Assembly (NCBI RefSeq): GCF_042649925.1
Contig: NZ_JBHSAF010000006.1
Coordinates: 62,001-126,000, forward strand
DNA length: 64,000 bases
Direction of reading: 5' to 3'
Source: Pseudaeromonas sharmana
Lineage (GTDB): Bacteria; Pseudomonadota; Gammaproteobacteria; Enterobacterales; Aeromonadaceae
The position numbers and the translations under genes are program-made. The notes under the pieces are model-generated. The model did not search any database. It was not told the origin of the DNA and saw only the letters and a program-made list of their open reading frames with translations. Shown here piece by piece: positions 26,250-34,833 of this stretch (positions are counted from its first letter, which is position 1; each line of letters opens with the position of its first letter).

Positions 26250-26831
26250 TCAATCCTTGAACACCAGATACAACACGATCGCCAGGGCTACCGAAAGCCA
26301 ACCAAGCATATCAATATACTGCCGTAACTTGCGTTCCATGGCTTCGCCGCCCCATTTCATCAATGCAGCAACCAAAAAGAAGCGCGCGCTACGTGAAATG
26401 ATCGAAGCTACCATGAAAGGCAAAATTGCCATTTTCATCACACCGGCAGTCACGGTGAAAAGCTTATAGGGAATAGGGGAAAAACCGGCCAGGAACACTA
26501 CCCAAAAATCCCACTGTTCGAACCAAGTTTTGATTTGTTCAAATTGGTCCTGATACCCCATCGACAGAATGGCTGGTTGCACTAACCAGTCAAACAACCA
26601 GAACCCCAGCATATAGCCAATGAGTCCACCTGCAGCGGAGGCCAGCGAAGCCAGCAGCGCAAAACGCCAGGCAGACTCAGGCTTGGCCAGACACATTGGA
26701 GCCAACATCACATCGGGCGGAATAGGCCAAAATACAGACTCTGCAACACTGTTTGCCGCCAAAAACCAGGGTGCATGTCGATGACGAGACCAGCGCATGA
26801 CGACATCATAGAGACGGGAAAACAGCTTCAC
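26250..26831 (-). CDS. yqaA: YqaA-family inner-membrane protein
   Basis: A 193-residue SNARE-associated/VTT-type membrane protein of the YqaA group, related to DedA lipid-handling proteins. Conserved segments include FLAANSVAESVFWPIPPDVM, LASAAGGLIGYMLGFWLF and FLAGFSPIPYKLFTVTAGVM. It has at least four membrane helices. Its start overlaps the pcm stop by four bases, and nlpD follows 16 bases later, so it is part of the surE-pcm-yqaA-nlpD run. The exact function is unknown; some relatives are lipid transporters. Confidence 0.85.
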   Translation of the reverse strand: MKLFSRLYDVVMRWSRHRHAPWFLAANSVAESVFWPIPPDVMLAPMCLAKPESAWRFALLASLASAAGGLIGYMLGFWLFDWLVQPAILSMGYQDQFEQIKTWFEQWDFWVVFLAGFSPIPYKLFTVTAGVMKMAILPFMVASIISRSARFFLVAALMKWGGEAMERKLRQYIDMLGWLSVALAIVLYLVFKD

Positions 26832-27457
26832 ATGACCTCTCCACTTACTAGCGGTACAAACCTCACCGCCTCCAATACCTCATGTCGCAGGCGACCCATG
26901 CGCTTTTCAATCAGTAGCAACTGCTGTTGATGCTCGCCTACCGGAATGACCAGGCGCCCCCCCTCTTTCAATTGCTCAAGCAACGCATCGGGAACAGAGC
27001 TGGCCGCAGCGGTCACAATGATGGCATCAAACGGTGCTTTCGTCGGCCATCCAGTCCAGCCATCGGCGTGTTTGGTCGAAACATTGTGCAAGTCGAGACG
27101 TTGTAAACGGCGACGCGCCTGATATTGCAGCGACTTGATGCGTTCCACGGTATACACATGACTGACCAGATGAGCGAGAACTGCCGTTTGATAACCAGAG
27201 CCAGTCCCGATCTCCAGAACTGACTGGATTTGGCGCCCCATTAGCAACTGTTCGGTCATGCGCGCAACAATGTAGGGTTGCGAAATGGTCTGCCCAAAAC
27301 CAATTGGCAGCGCCATGTTCTCCCATGCTTGATGCGCGAAGGCCTCGTCGATAAAAGCATCACGTGGCACGCTAGCGATAGCCTGAAGCACCCGGGGATC
27401 TTCTATTCCCTGAGTCTGTAACTGTCTGACGAGCTGTGACGCATTACTGCTACGCAA
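26828..27457 (-). CDS. pcm: Protein-L-isoaspartate O-methyltransferase
   Basis: A 209-residue SAM-dependent enzyme that methylates damaged isoaspartyl residues in aged proteins. The N-terminal PRDAFIDEAFAHQAWENMAL, GFGQTISQPYIVARMTEQL and the SAM loop VLEIGTGSGYQTAVLAHL are diagnostic. It follows surE by six bases and overlaps yqaA by four bases. The stationary-phase context (surE, rpoS) is the same as in E. coli. Confidence 0.96.
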   Translation of the reverse strand: MRSSNASQLVRQLQTQGIEDPRVLQAIASVPRDAFIDEAFAHQAWENMALPIGFGQTISQPYIVARMTEQLLMGRQIQSVLEIGTGSGYQTAVLAHLVSHVYTVERIKSLQYQARRRLQRLDLHNVSTKHADGWTGWPTKAPFDAIIVTAAASSVPDALLEQLKEGGRLVIPVGEHQQQLLLIEKRMGRLRHEVLEAVRFVPLVSGEVM

Positions 27458-27463
27458 TGGACT

Positions 27464-28204
27464 TTATAACCTCTCAACCCATTCTTTCAGTTGGGCTATG
27501 TGCCGGTAGGCCGTCATATCGATCTGTAACGGGGTAATGGATACAAAGCCCGCTTCAACCGCAGCGAAATCCGTTCCCGCTCCCGCATCCTGCCCTGTCG
27601 AGGGCGGAGCAATCCAGTACATCCGCTTGCCTCGGGGATCCTGATCAACAATCACGCCTTCAGCCGGATGTCGACACCCTAGTCGGGTAACCTGAATCCC
27701 CTTAATTTGCTCCAATGGCAAATCAGGCACGTTAACATTCAAGATTTGATCCGCTGGCAACGGCGAGTCTTGTAGCGCTTTCACCAGCTTCACCGCGTAC
27801 GCCGCTGCAGAAGCAAAGTGCTGATGCCCATCCAGCGAAATGGCTATGGCCGGCAACCCTAAATAACGCCCCTCCGTTGCGGCCGCAACAGTCCCAGAGT
27901 AAATCACGTCATCACCCAGATTCGCACCATGATTGATACCTGAAACGACCAAATCCGGTTGCGGCTTGAGTAACTCATTGACCGCCAGATGCACACAATC
28001 CGTCGGCGTTCCCTTGACGGCCAAGACGCGCTCACTCAAGGTCTCGACGCGCAGCGGATTCTCAAGCGTCAAAGAGTGGCTGGCTCCACTATGATTCCGA
28101 TCCGGAGCCACAATCATCACGTCACCAATGCTTCCGAGCGCTTCGGCCAGCGTCCGAATCCCTTCCGCATTCACTCCATCATCATTACTGACCAGTATCT
28201 TCAT
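27464..28204 (-). CDS. surE: 5'/3'-nucleotidase SurE
   Basis: A 246-residue metal-dependent survival protein that dephosphorylates nucleoside monophosphates. The N-terminus ILVSNDDGVNAEGIRTLAEA contains the paired aspartates that bind the metal, and RNHSGASHSLTL and VVSGINHGANLGDDVIYSGT are further family motifs. Its first 20 bases lie inside the end of truD, so translation is probably coupled. Confidence 0.97.
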   Translation of the reverse strand: MKILVSNDDGVNAEGIRTLAEALGSIGDVMIVAPDRNHSGASHSLTLENPLRVETLSERVLAVKGTPTDCVHLAVNELLKPQPDLVVSGINHGANLGDDVIYSGTVAAATEGRYLGLPAIAISLDGHQHFASAAAYAVKLVKALQDSPLPADQILNVNVPDLPLEQIKGIQVTRLGCRHPAEGVIVDQDPRGKRMYWIAPPSTGQDAGAGTDFAAVEAGFVSITPLQIDMTAYRHIAQLKEWVERL

Positions 28205-29228
28205 TGGATTCCATGGTATCCATTATCAACAGTTCGCGTAGCAAGCTGGTTGCATAGCAGCCGGCAGGCAACCAAAAGTTCAGCACCAAACCATCGCTAG
28301 TCCATTCCCAACGCCAGTGACGCGGGATCAGTAACAACGGGCGACGTTCTTGCTGTAAGCCTGCAGCTTCAAGGCCCTGGCGCCAATTATCAAACGCCGC
28401 AAGAGCCTGTTGCTCAAATGCCAAGGCCGCGCCTTGCGCCGTCTCGCGACCACGTCCCCACAAAGGCGCAGTCAGCTGCAGATCCCCGCTGGCCAACCGT
28501 TGCTGCAGTTCAGGCGTAATTTCAGCCTCGCTAAAAAACGAGTGCGAACCCGCTAGCATTAGACAATCGCCAGCCAGTAACTGTGATGCCAAACCGGCCT
28601 GGATTCGGGCACTGATCACTTCATTGAACAGATAGCTGCGCGCAGCCGACAAGAAGATCGAGCGTTTATCGCGATCCTTGATACGTTTACCGCCAAACAT
28701 CGCCTCAGCTGCATCCAGATTGCTACCATTGCGACCAAAACGCTGCTCGCCGAAGTAATTGGGAACCCCAGCTTCACCAATTGCCTGCAACCTGGCCTCA
28801 ATTGCATCGCAACGTTCAACATCACGCAATACCAGTCGGAAATAATTGCCTTTCAGGGCGCCAGTTCGCATCTTGCGGGAGTGGCGGCTGCGTTGCAGGA
28901 TCTGAATATTCTCGTTTTCGATGACGCTCAAGTCTGGCTCGTCTTTGCCTGGCAAATGAATGCCAAACCACTGCTCAGTCACGCCATGGCGATCCTTCAG
29001 TCCCGCCCAGGTGACGGCACCGCGATTAACACCGGCAGCCTTGGCCAATAAACCAGCAATCCAGGCGGTATTCTCACCACGCTTTCGCACCGAGACCAGG
29101 ATGTGCTCGCCATTACCATCAGGCTCGAACCCCAGATCCTCGATAACCACAAAATCCTCAGGCTGAACCTTGAAGCGGCCGCGCCATTCTGGTTTGCCAA
29201 GTAGATAATTCCATTCCGGCAGACTCAT
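28185..29228 (-). CDS. truD: tRNA pseudouridine(13) synthase TruD
   Basis: A 347-residue pseudouridine synthase acting on U13 of tRNA-Glu. The TruD-specific motif WAGLKDRHGVTEQWFGIHLP holds the catalytic Asp, and NYFGEQRFGRNGSNL is the conserved insertion. The start overlaps the ispF stop by four bases (ATGA), and the gene overlaps surE by 20 bases. The full length and intact motifs indicate a working gene. Confidence 0.96.
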   Translation of the reverse strand: MSLPEWNYLLGKPEWRGRFKVQPEDFVVIEDLGFEPDGNGEHILVSVRKRGENTAWIAGLLAKAAGVNRGAVTWAGLKDRHGVTEQWFGIHLPGKDEPDLSVIENENIQILQRSRHSRKMRTGALKGNYFRLVLRDVERCDAIEARLQAIGEAGVPNYFGEQRFGRNGSNLDAAEAMFGGKRIKDRDKRSIFLSAARSYLFNEVISARIQAGLASQLLAGDCLMLAGSHSFFSEAEITPELQQRLASGDLQLTAPLWGRGRETAQGAALAFEQQALAAFDNWRQGLEAAGLQQERRPLLLIPRHWRWEWTSDGLVLNFWLPAGCYATSLLRELLIMDTMESNEDTGQ

Positions 29229-29701
29229 GCTTTCACCACCAATACGACTGCTTCTACGGCGATCCCTTCCTTACGGCCAGTAAAACCCAGCCGTTCGGTC
29301 GTGGTTGCCTTGACATTAATTTGACTGACCGCTGCCTGTAAATCTGTAGCGATCGTCGTGCACATTGCATCTATATGCGGAGCCATCTTCGGTGCCTGGG
29401 CGATGATTGTAATATCCGCATTCCCTAGCCGATAGCCCTGCGCCTGAACACGGGCGTAGACATCTCGCAGCAGTATCCGGCTATCAATGCCCTTGAAGGC
29501 AGCATCGGTATCAGGGAAATGGCGGCCAATATCACCGGCCCCGATGGCACCAAGCAAAGCATCACTCAGCGCATGTAACACCACATCGCCATCAGAATGG
29601 GCAAGCAACCCCTGCTCATATGGGACAGGAACCCCACCCAGCATACAAGGCCCCTCACCGCCAAAGCGATGAACATCAAAGCCATGTCCAATCCGGATCA
29701 T
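29225..29701 (-). CDS. ispF: 2-C-methyl-D-erythritol 2,4-cyclodiphosphate synthase
   Basis: A 158-residue zinc enzyme in the MEP isoprenoid pathway. The metal ligands occur in GHGFDVHRF near the start and in LAHSDGDVVLHALSDALLGA, and the C-terminal ATTTERLGFTGRKEGIAVEA is the usual substrate-binding region. It overlaps both ispD and truD by four bases. ispD and ispF catalyse non-consecutive steps, but their pairing is very common. Confidence 0.97.
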   Translation of the reverse strand: MIRIGHGFDVHRFGGEGPCMLGGVPVPYEQGLLAHSDGDVVLHALSDALLGAIGAGDIGRHFPDTDAAFKGIDSRILLRDVYARVQAQGYRLGNADITIIAQAPKMAPHIDAMCTTIATDLQAAVSQINVKATTTERLGFTGRKEGIAVEAVVLVVKA

Positions 29702-30384
29702 GTTTCCTTCTCCTGTTGATTCAAAAACAAGGCAGCTAAAGCCAAATCCTCCGGCCGAGTCACTTTGATATTGTCTGCTCGCCCCTCAACCATGCGTGGA
29801 CGCCAACCTGCCAACTCCATCGCCGAAGCCTCATCCGTGATCATGGCGCCGCGCCCCAGCGCATCTTGTAACGCCTGCTGCAACTCGAGGCAACGAAAGA
29901 ACTGAGGCGTCAAGGCATGCCAAAGGTCACTGCGGTCGACGGTTCGCACGACGTGCCCTGACGTATCAGAACGCTTCATCGTATCGCGCACCCGGCTTCC
30001 AAGCAGCCCACCATCCCCAGCCAGGCCTTCGTGGATCAACAAGTCAATATCGTGATGGGTAATACAGGGGCGCGCGGCGTCGTGTACCAACACCCATTCG
30101 GTCTTGACCAGGCTTAATCCGTTGAGTACTGACTCCGCGCGTACTGTTCCACCATGAATCACCGATACGCGCGGATGGCTAGCCAACGGCAAGGTGGCAA
30201 AAAAATCATCATCTGGGGCAATAGCCACCACCACCTGCGCTATCCGGGGGTGAGATAACAGACGATCGAGCGTGTGTTCGATGAGGAATTTGCCCGCTAG
30301 CGGTAAGTACTGTTTGGGGCATGCAGCCCCCATCCGGCTACCGATACCAGCCGCAGGGACCACAACGGTGAAGGTCAGCATCAT
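29698..30384 (-). CDS. ispD: 2-C-methyl-D-erythritol 4-phosphate cytidylyltransferase
   Basis: A 228-residue MEP-pathway enzyme that transfers CMP to MEP. The nucleotide-binding start VVPAAGIGSRMGAACPKQYL and the later VLVHDAARPCI and AMITDEASAMELAGW are family motifs. ATG 30384 overlaps the ftsB stop (ATGA), which decides the start. Together with ftsB, ispF, truD and surE it forms a tightly overlapped operon. Confidence 0.97.
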   Translation of the reverse strand: MMLTFTVVVPAAGIGSRMGAACPKQYLPLAGKFLIEHTLDRLLSHPRIAQVVVAIAPDDDFFATLPLASHPRVSVIHGGTVRAESVLNGLSLVKTEWVLVHDAARPCITHHDIDLLIHEGLAGDGGLLGSRVRDTMKRSDTSGHVVRTVDRSDLWHALTPQFFRCLELQQALQDALGRGAMITDEASAMELAGWRPRMVEGRADNIKVTRPEDLALAALFLNQQEKET

Positions 30385-30704
30385 TCATCACTCTTGGGTA
30401 AGGAGCTGGGCATGGTTGCCGCATTCTTGCCATCTTTGGGTAGAATGCGATAGAAGGTCTCGTTAGGTTTGATAAAACCCAGGTCGTTGCGCGATAACTC
30501 TTCGATGGCCTCGAGGCCACTTTTCAAATCATCAATTTCCTTATACAACAACTCATTGCGTTCCTTGAGTTGCTGGTTATCGGCTTGCTGGCGCACGACA
30601 CTTTCCGTCGTCTGGCGATATTCGACCAGCCCGTTTTTACCAAACCAGAGCTGATGTTGCAGCCAGGCCAGTACCAGTAACATGACAAGGGTAAATAGGC
30701 GCAT
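30381..30704 (-). CDS. ftsB: Cell division protein FtsB
   Basis: A 107-residue bitopic divisome protein that forms a complex with FtsL and FtsQ. One N-terminal membrane helix (FTLVMLLVLAWLQHQLWFG, residues 3-21) is followed by a periplasmic coiled coil (QQADNQQLKERNELLYKEID) and a conserved IEELSRNDLGFIKPNETFYR segment. ATG 30704 has GGGAGGAA seven bases upstream, so the longer in-frame opening at 30725 is rejected. The eno terminator lies just upstream. Confidence 0.94.
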   Translation of the reverse strand: MRLFTLVMLLVLAWLQHQLWFGKNGLVEYRQTTESVVRQQADNQQLKERNELLYKEIDDLKSGLEAIEELSRNDLGFIKPNETFYRILPKDGKNAATMPSSLPKSDE

Positions 30705-30751
30705 TGGTGTTCCTCCCGGCGCCATAGTTTCCCATATTACGCCGTAAAAGA

Positions 30752-30775
30752 AAGCCCCGCCGATTGGCGGGGCTT
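30752..30775 (-). terminator. eno terminator
   Basis: A ten-base-pair stem AAGCCCCGCC / GGCGGGGCTT with a four-base loop, followed on the minus strand by TCTTTT. It separates eno from ftsB. Confidence 0.88.
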
Positions 30776-30802
30776 CATTGACTCAAGGAGTCTGGTCAAC
30801 GA

Positions 30803-32104
30803 TTAAGCTTGACCCTTAACTTCCTTCAGGCCACGGAACGGAGCCTTTTCACCCAGCGCTTCTTCGATACGGATCAGCTGGTTGTACTTGGCAACACGGT
30901 CAGAACGGCTCATAGAACCAGTCTTGATTTGGCCAGCAGCGGTACCAACAGCCAGGTCAGCGATGGTCGCATCTTCAGTTTCGCCAGAGCGGTGAGAGAT
31001 AACGGCAGTGTAACCGGCATCCTTGGCCATCTTGATAGCGTCCAGAGTTTCGGACAGAGAGCCGATTTGGTTGAACTTGATCAGGATGGAGTTAGCGATG
31101 CCGTTTTCGATACCGCGCTTCAGGATCTTGGTGTTGGTTACGAACAGGTCGTCACCGACGATTTGGATCTTCTTGCCCAGCTTTTCAGTCTGGTAAGCGA
31201 AGCCTTCCCAATCAGATTCGTCCAGACCATCTTCGATAGAAACGATCGGGAACTTGTTGGTCAGATCTTCCAGGAAGTCAGAGAAACCGTTAGAAGTGAA
31301 GACACGGCCTTCGCCCTTCAGGTTGTACTCTTTCTTCTCTGCGTCGTAGAACTCGGAAGCTGCGCAGTCCATCGCCAGAGTCACGTCCTTACCCAGAACG
31401 TAGCCAGCCTTGGCAACTGCTTCAGCGATAACTTCCAGCGCTTCTGCGTTGGACTTCAGGTTCGGAGCGAAACCGCCTTCATCACCCACAGCAGTGTTGT
31501 AGCCCTTGGACTTCAGAACCTTGGCCAGGTTGTGGAATACTTCAGCGCCCATGCGGATAGCTTCTTTCAGCGTCTTGGCGCCAACTGGCTGGATCATGAA
31601 TTCTTGGATGTCGACGTTGTTGTCAGCGTGCTCACCACCGTTGATGATGTTCATCATCGGCAGCGGCATGGAGTAAACACCCGGAGTGCCGTTCAGCTCA
31701 GCGATCCAGGCGTACAGCGGCATGCCCTTGGCAGCAGCAGCAGCCTTGGCGTTAGCCAGGGAGACAGCCAGGATGGCGTTAGCACCGAAGTTGGATTTGT
31801 TTTCAGTGCCATCCAGATCGATCATGATTTGGTCAACAGCGCGTTGGTCAGCAGCATCTTTACCAACCAGAGCAGCAGCGATCGGGCCGTTTACAGCGCC
31901 AATAGCCTTCAGAACGCCCTTACCCAGGAAACGAGACTTGTCACCGTCACGCAGTTCCAGCGCTTCACGGGAACCGGTAGAAGCACCAGACGGAGCAGCA
32001 GCCATACCAACGAAACCACCTTCCAGGTGAACTTCGGCTTCTACAGTCGGGTTACCGCGGGAGTCAATGATTTCACGAGCCAGTACTTTAACGATCTTAG
32101 CCAT
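30803..32104 (-). CDS. eno: Enolase
   Basis: A 433-residue glycolytic enzyme that interconverts 2-phosphoglycerate and phosphoenolpyruvate; in many gammaproteobacteria it is also part of the RNA degradosome. The N-terminal AREIIDSRGNPTVEAEVHLE, the metal-binding SIEDGLDESDWEG and the substrate-loop AVISHRSGETEDATIADLA are complete. A GAGGATC site precedes ATG 32104. It has its own terminator, and an imperfect terminator separates it from pyrG. Codon choice is strongly biased, as expected for a highly expressed gene. Confidence 0.98.
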   Translation of the reverse strand: MAKIVKVLAREIIDSRGNPTVEAEVHLEGGFVGMAAAPSGASTGSREALELRDGDKSRFLGKGVLKAIGAVNGPIAAALVGKDAADQRAVDQIMIDLDGTENKSNFGANAILAVSLANAKAAAAAKGMPLYAWIAELNGTPGVYSMPLPMMNIINGGEHADNNVDIQEFMIQPVGAKTLKEAIRMGAEVFHNLAKVLKSKGYNTAVGDEGGFAPNLKSNAEALEVIAEAVAKAGYVLGKDVTLAMDCAASEFYDAEKKEYNLKGEGRVFTSNGFSDFLEDLTNKFPIVSIEDGLDESDWEGFAYQTEKLGKKIQIVGDDLFVTNTKILKRGIENGIANSILIKFNQIGSLSETLDAIKMAKDAGYTAVISHRSGETEDATIADLAVGTAAGQIKTGSMSRSDRVAKYNQLIRIEEALGEKAPFRGLKEVKGQA

Positions 32105-32148
32105 TGTATCGATCCTCGATATTTGAAATAAAACAACACTAAAGTTGC

Positions 32149-32184
32149 AAAAAAATGCGGTGGCGGAACTATGCCCACAACCGC
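32149..32184 (-). terminator. Probable pyrG terminator
   Basis: GCGGTGGCGG (32157-32166) pairs imperfectly with CCACAACCGC (32175-32184), with an eight-base loop and a seven-A tract that becomes a U-run on the minus strand. It lies between pyrG and eno. Confidence 0.55.
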
Positions 32185-32197
32185 GGATTTTGTCGAC

Positions 32198-33835
32198 TTA
32201 ATTTAGGTGGCGCTTCTGGTATTCGCCAGCCGCCCGAATAAAGCCTTCGAACAACGGATGACCATCTCGCGGGGTCGATGTGAATTCCGGGTGGAATTGC
32301 ACGGCAACGAACCATGGATGATCCGGTATTTCAATGATCTCAACCAGCTTCTTGTCTGCTGACAGACCGGTTACCTTCAAGCCGGCCGCCTCAACGCGAG
32401 GCAACAGGGTATTGTTGACTTCATAACGGTGACGATGGCGCTCATAGATGGTGTCGTTGCCATACATGGCGTGCACCTTGGAGCCTTCAGCCAGGTGGCA
32501 AAGCTGGGCACCAAGACGCATGGTGCCGCCCAGATCCGATCCTTCCGAGCGCTGCTCTACCTTGCCCTCTTCATTAATCCATTCGGTAATCAAACCCACA
32601 ATCGGGAATGGCGAATCTTTGCGGAATTCTGAAGAGTGTGCGCCGTCCATGCCGGCAACATGGCGCGCGTATTCAATCATTGCGACCTGCATACCCAGGC
32701 AAATGCCCAGATACGGAATCTTGTTCTCGCGAGCATATTGAGCGGCCAGAATCTTGCCTTCGACACCGCGCTCACCAAAACCACCCGGCACCAGAATCGC
32801 ATCCAGGCCTTCCAGAATTTCGGTGCCCTTGGTCTCGACATCTTGGGAGTCAATGTACTTGATATTGATGCTCAGATGATTCTTCAGGCCACCATGTTTC
32901 AAGGCCTCATTCACTGATTTGTAGGCATCCGGCAACGAGACATACTTGCCGACCATACCGATCGTGACTTCGCCGCTGGCATTGGCTTGCTGATAGATGA
33001 CCTTCTCCCACTCGGAAAGATCGGCTTCGCCACAGCTGAGACCGAAGCGGTCAACCACCAGTTGATCCAGTCCTTGCGCTTTAAGCATCGCCGGAATCTT
33101 GTAGATGGTATCGACGTCTTTCAATGAGACGACGGCACGCTCCGGTACGTTACAGAACAGGGCAATCTTGGCGCGTTCGTTGGCCGGGATCGAGCGATCA
33201 GAGCGACAAATCAGGATGTCCGGCTGGATACCGATTGAGAGCAGCTCTTTGACAGAGTGCTGCGTCGGCTTGGTCTTGACCTCACCGGCCGCAGCCAGAT
33301 AAGGCACCAGCGTCAGGTGCATGAACAGCGCATTGTTACGGCCGATATCCACGGCCAACTGACGAATCGCTTCCAGGAACGGCAGGGATTCGATATCCCC
33401 AACGGTACCACCGACCTCGACGATGGCCACATCCTGGCCCTCGGCACCGGCGATAACACGTTCCTTGATCGCGTTGGTAATGTGTGGAATGACCTGAATG
33501 GTCGCGCCAAGATAATCACCACGACGCTCCTTGCGCAGCACATCGGCATATACGCGGCCCGTGGTGAAATTATTACGGCGTGTCATCTTGGTACGGATGA
33601 AGCGCTCGTAGTGGCCCAGGTCCAGATCTGTTTCGGCGCCATCTTCGGTGACGAAGACTTCACCATGCTGGATCGGGCTCATGGTGCCCGGATCTACGTT
33701 GATGTAGGGATCCAGCTTCATGATGGTTACCTTGAGGCCACGGGCTTCCAGAATGGCTGCCAGAGAGGCTGCCGCTATGCCCTTACCCAAGGATGAAACC
33801 ACCCCGCCTGTCACGAAAATATATTTAGTCGTCAT
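32198..33835 (-). CDS. pyrG: CTP synthase
   Basis: A 545-residue amidoligase that makes CTP from UTP, ATP and glutamine. The synthase domain starts YIFVTGGVVSSLGKGIAAAS and includes KLDPYINVDPGTMSPIQHGE; the C-terminal class I glutamine amidotransferase domain has the catalytic cysteine in YLGICLGMQVAMIEY and the His-Glu pair in AVQFHPEFTSTP. It lies between mazG and eno, as in E. coli. Confidence 0.98.
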   Translation of the reverse strand: MTTKYIFVTGGVVSSLGKGIAAASLAAILEARGLKVTIMKLDPYINVDPGTMSPIQHGEVFVTEDGAETDLDLGHYERFIRTKMTRRNNFTTGRVYADVLRKERRGDYLGATIQVIPHITNAIKERVIAGAEGQDVAIVEVGGTVGDIESLPFLEAIRQLAVDIGRNNALFMHLTLVPYLAAAGEVKTKPTQHSVKELLSIGIQPDILICRSDRSIPANERAKIALFCNVPERAVVSLKDVDTIYKIPAMLKAQGLDQLVVDRFGLSCGEADLSEWEKVIYQQANASGEVTIGMVGKYVSLPDAYKSVNEALKHGGLKNHLSINIKYIDSQDVETKGTEILEGLDAILVPGGFGERGVEGKILAAQYARENKIPYLGICLGMQVAMIEYARHVAGMDGAHSSEFRKDSPFPIVGLITEWINEEGKVEQRSEGSDLGGTMRLGAQLCHLAEGSKVHAMYGNDTIYERHRHRYEVNNTLLPRVEAAGLKVTGLSADKKLVEIIEIPDHPWFVAVQFHPEFTSTPRDGHPLFEGFIRAAGEYQKRHLN

Positions 33836-33979
33836 GCTGAACCTGAATATGTTTAGGAATTACACGGTGCGTGCAGAGATAACTCAAGACGGGGGCATAT
33901 TGTAGCAAAGGCACCTCTCCCTAACAACGCACAAAAATTTATCAATCCTCGGGCGTCAGGGATTTGCGTTGCATCAACT

Positions 33980-34780
33980 TTATTCTGAATCCTTGACCCT
34001 TTGCCATGCAGATTCCATCTGCTCCAGGCTTGCTTGCTGCACAGAAAGCCCCATACGGAGCAGATCCTGCTCAACGGCACGGAAGCGACGTTCAAACTTG
34101 CTGTTCGCGTCGCGCAGCACCTGCTCGGGTTCTTTCTTCAAATGACGCACCAGATTGACGGTCGCAAATAGCAAGTCCCCCAGCTCTTCGGCGACCTTTT
34201 GCTCATCGCGAACCGGCTGGTTGACCTCATGCATCACCTCATCCACCTCTTCGAGCACTTTATCGAGTACCGGTTGCAATTCGGGCCAATCAAACCCGAC
34301 GCCAGCACAGCGCTTCTGAATTTTGTTGGCGCGTGTCAGCGCTGGCAATGCCAATGGAATATCATCCAGCACGCTGGTAGCCAGGGCGTCCTTTTGCTGG
34401 CGTTCGCGGGACTTTTCCGCTTCCCAGTTGGCATTCACCGCGGCCGTGTCGGCAAACTTCGCCTCGGCAAACACATGTGGATGGCGACGCACCAGCTTCT
34501 CGCTGACGGTATCCACCACATCGTCAAAATTGAACCACGCTTTTTCCTGCGCCATTTGGCAATAGAACACCACCTGGAACAGCAGATCCCCCAGCTCGCC
34601 TTTTAACGCCTGCCAATCCTCACGTTCAATGCTGTCCGCGACCTCATAGGCCTCCTCCAGCGTATAGGGCACTATGCTGGCGAAAGTCTGCTTGCGATCC
34701 CATGGGCAACCGCGTTGTGGGTCGCGCAATTGCTGCATCAAAGCCAGCAGATCCGGCAGGGAATAATGGGGCGTGGACAT
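33980..34780 (-). CDS. mazG: Nucleoside triphosphate pyrophosphohydrolase MazG
   Basis: A 266-residue enzyme that hydrolyses NTPs and dNTPs to monophosphates and can lower ppGpp indirectly. Two MazG repeats are present: the first with CPWDRKQTFASIVPYTLEEA and LKGELGDLLFQVVFYCQMA, the second with KVAEELGDLLFATVNLVRHL. GGAGAAAG precedes the ATG. It lies after relA, separated by a terminator, as part of the common relA-mazG-pyrG order. Confidence 0.95.
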   Translation of the reverse strand: MSTPHYSLPDLLALMQQLRDPQRGCPWDRKQTFASIVPYTLEEAYEVADSIEREDWQALKGELGDLLFQVVFYCQMAQEKAWFNFDDVVDTVSEKLVRRHPHVFAEAKFADTAAVNANWEAEKSRERQQKDALATSVLDDIPLALPALTRANKIQKRCAGVGFDWPELQPVLDKVLEEVDEVMHEVNQPVRDEQKVAEELGDLLFATVNLVRHLKKEPEQVLRDANSKFERRFRAVEQDLLRMGLSVQQASLEQMESAWQRVKDSE

Positions 34781-34800
34781 GACTTTCTCCTTAAAAACAA

Positions 34801-34820
34801 CAGGGGGCGTCAGCCCCCTG
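34801..34820 (-). terminator. relA terminator
   Basis: An eight-base-pair stem CAGGGGGC / GCCCCCTG with a four-base loop, followed on the minus strand by TTGTTTTT. It stands between relA and mazG. Confidence 0.85.
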
Positions 34821-34833
34821 CTCTTGATGAGCC

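Noticed and set aside
30809..32131. Long open frame opposite enolase (about 440 codons, plus strand)
   Set aside because: It is the antisense shadow of the strongly codon-biased eno gene, with no ribosome-binding site and no recognisable domain.
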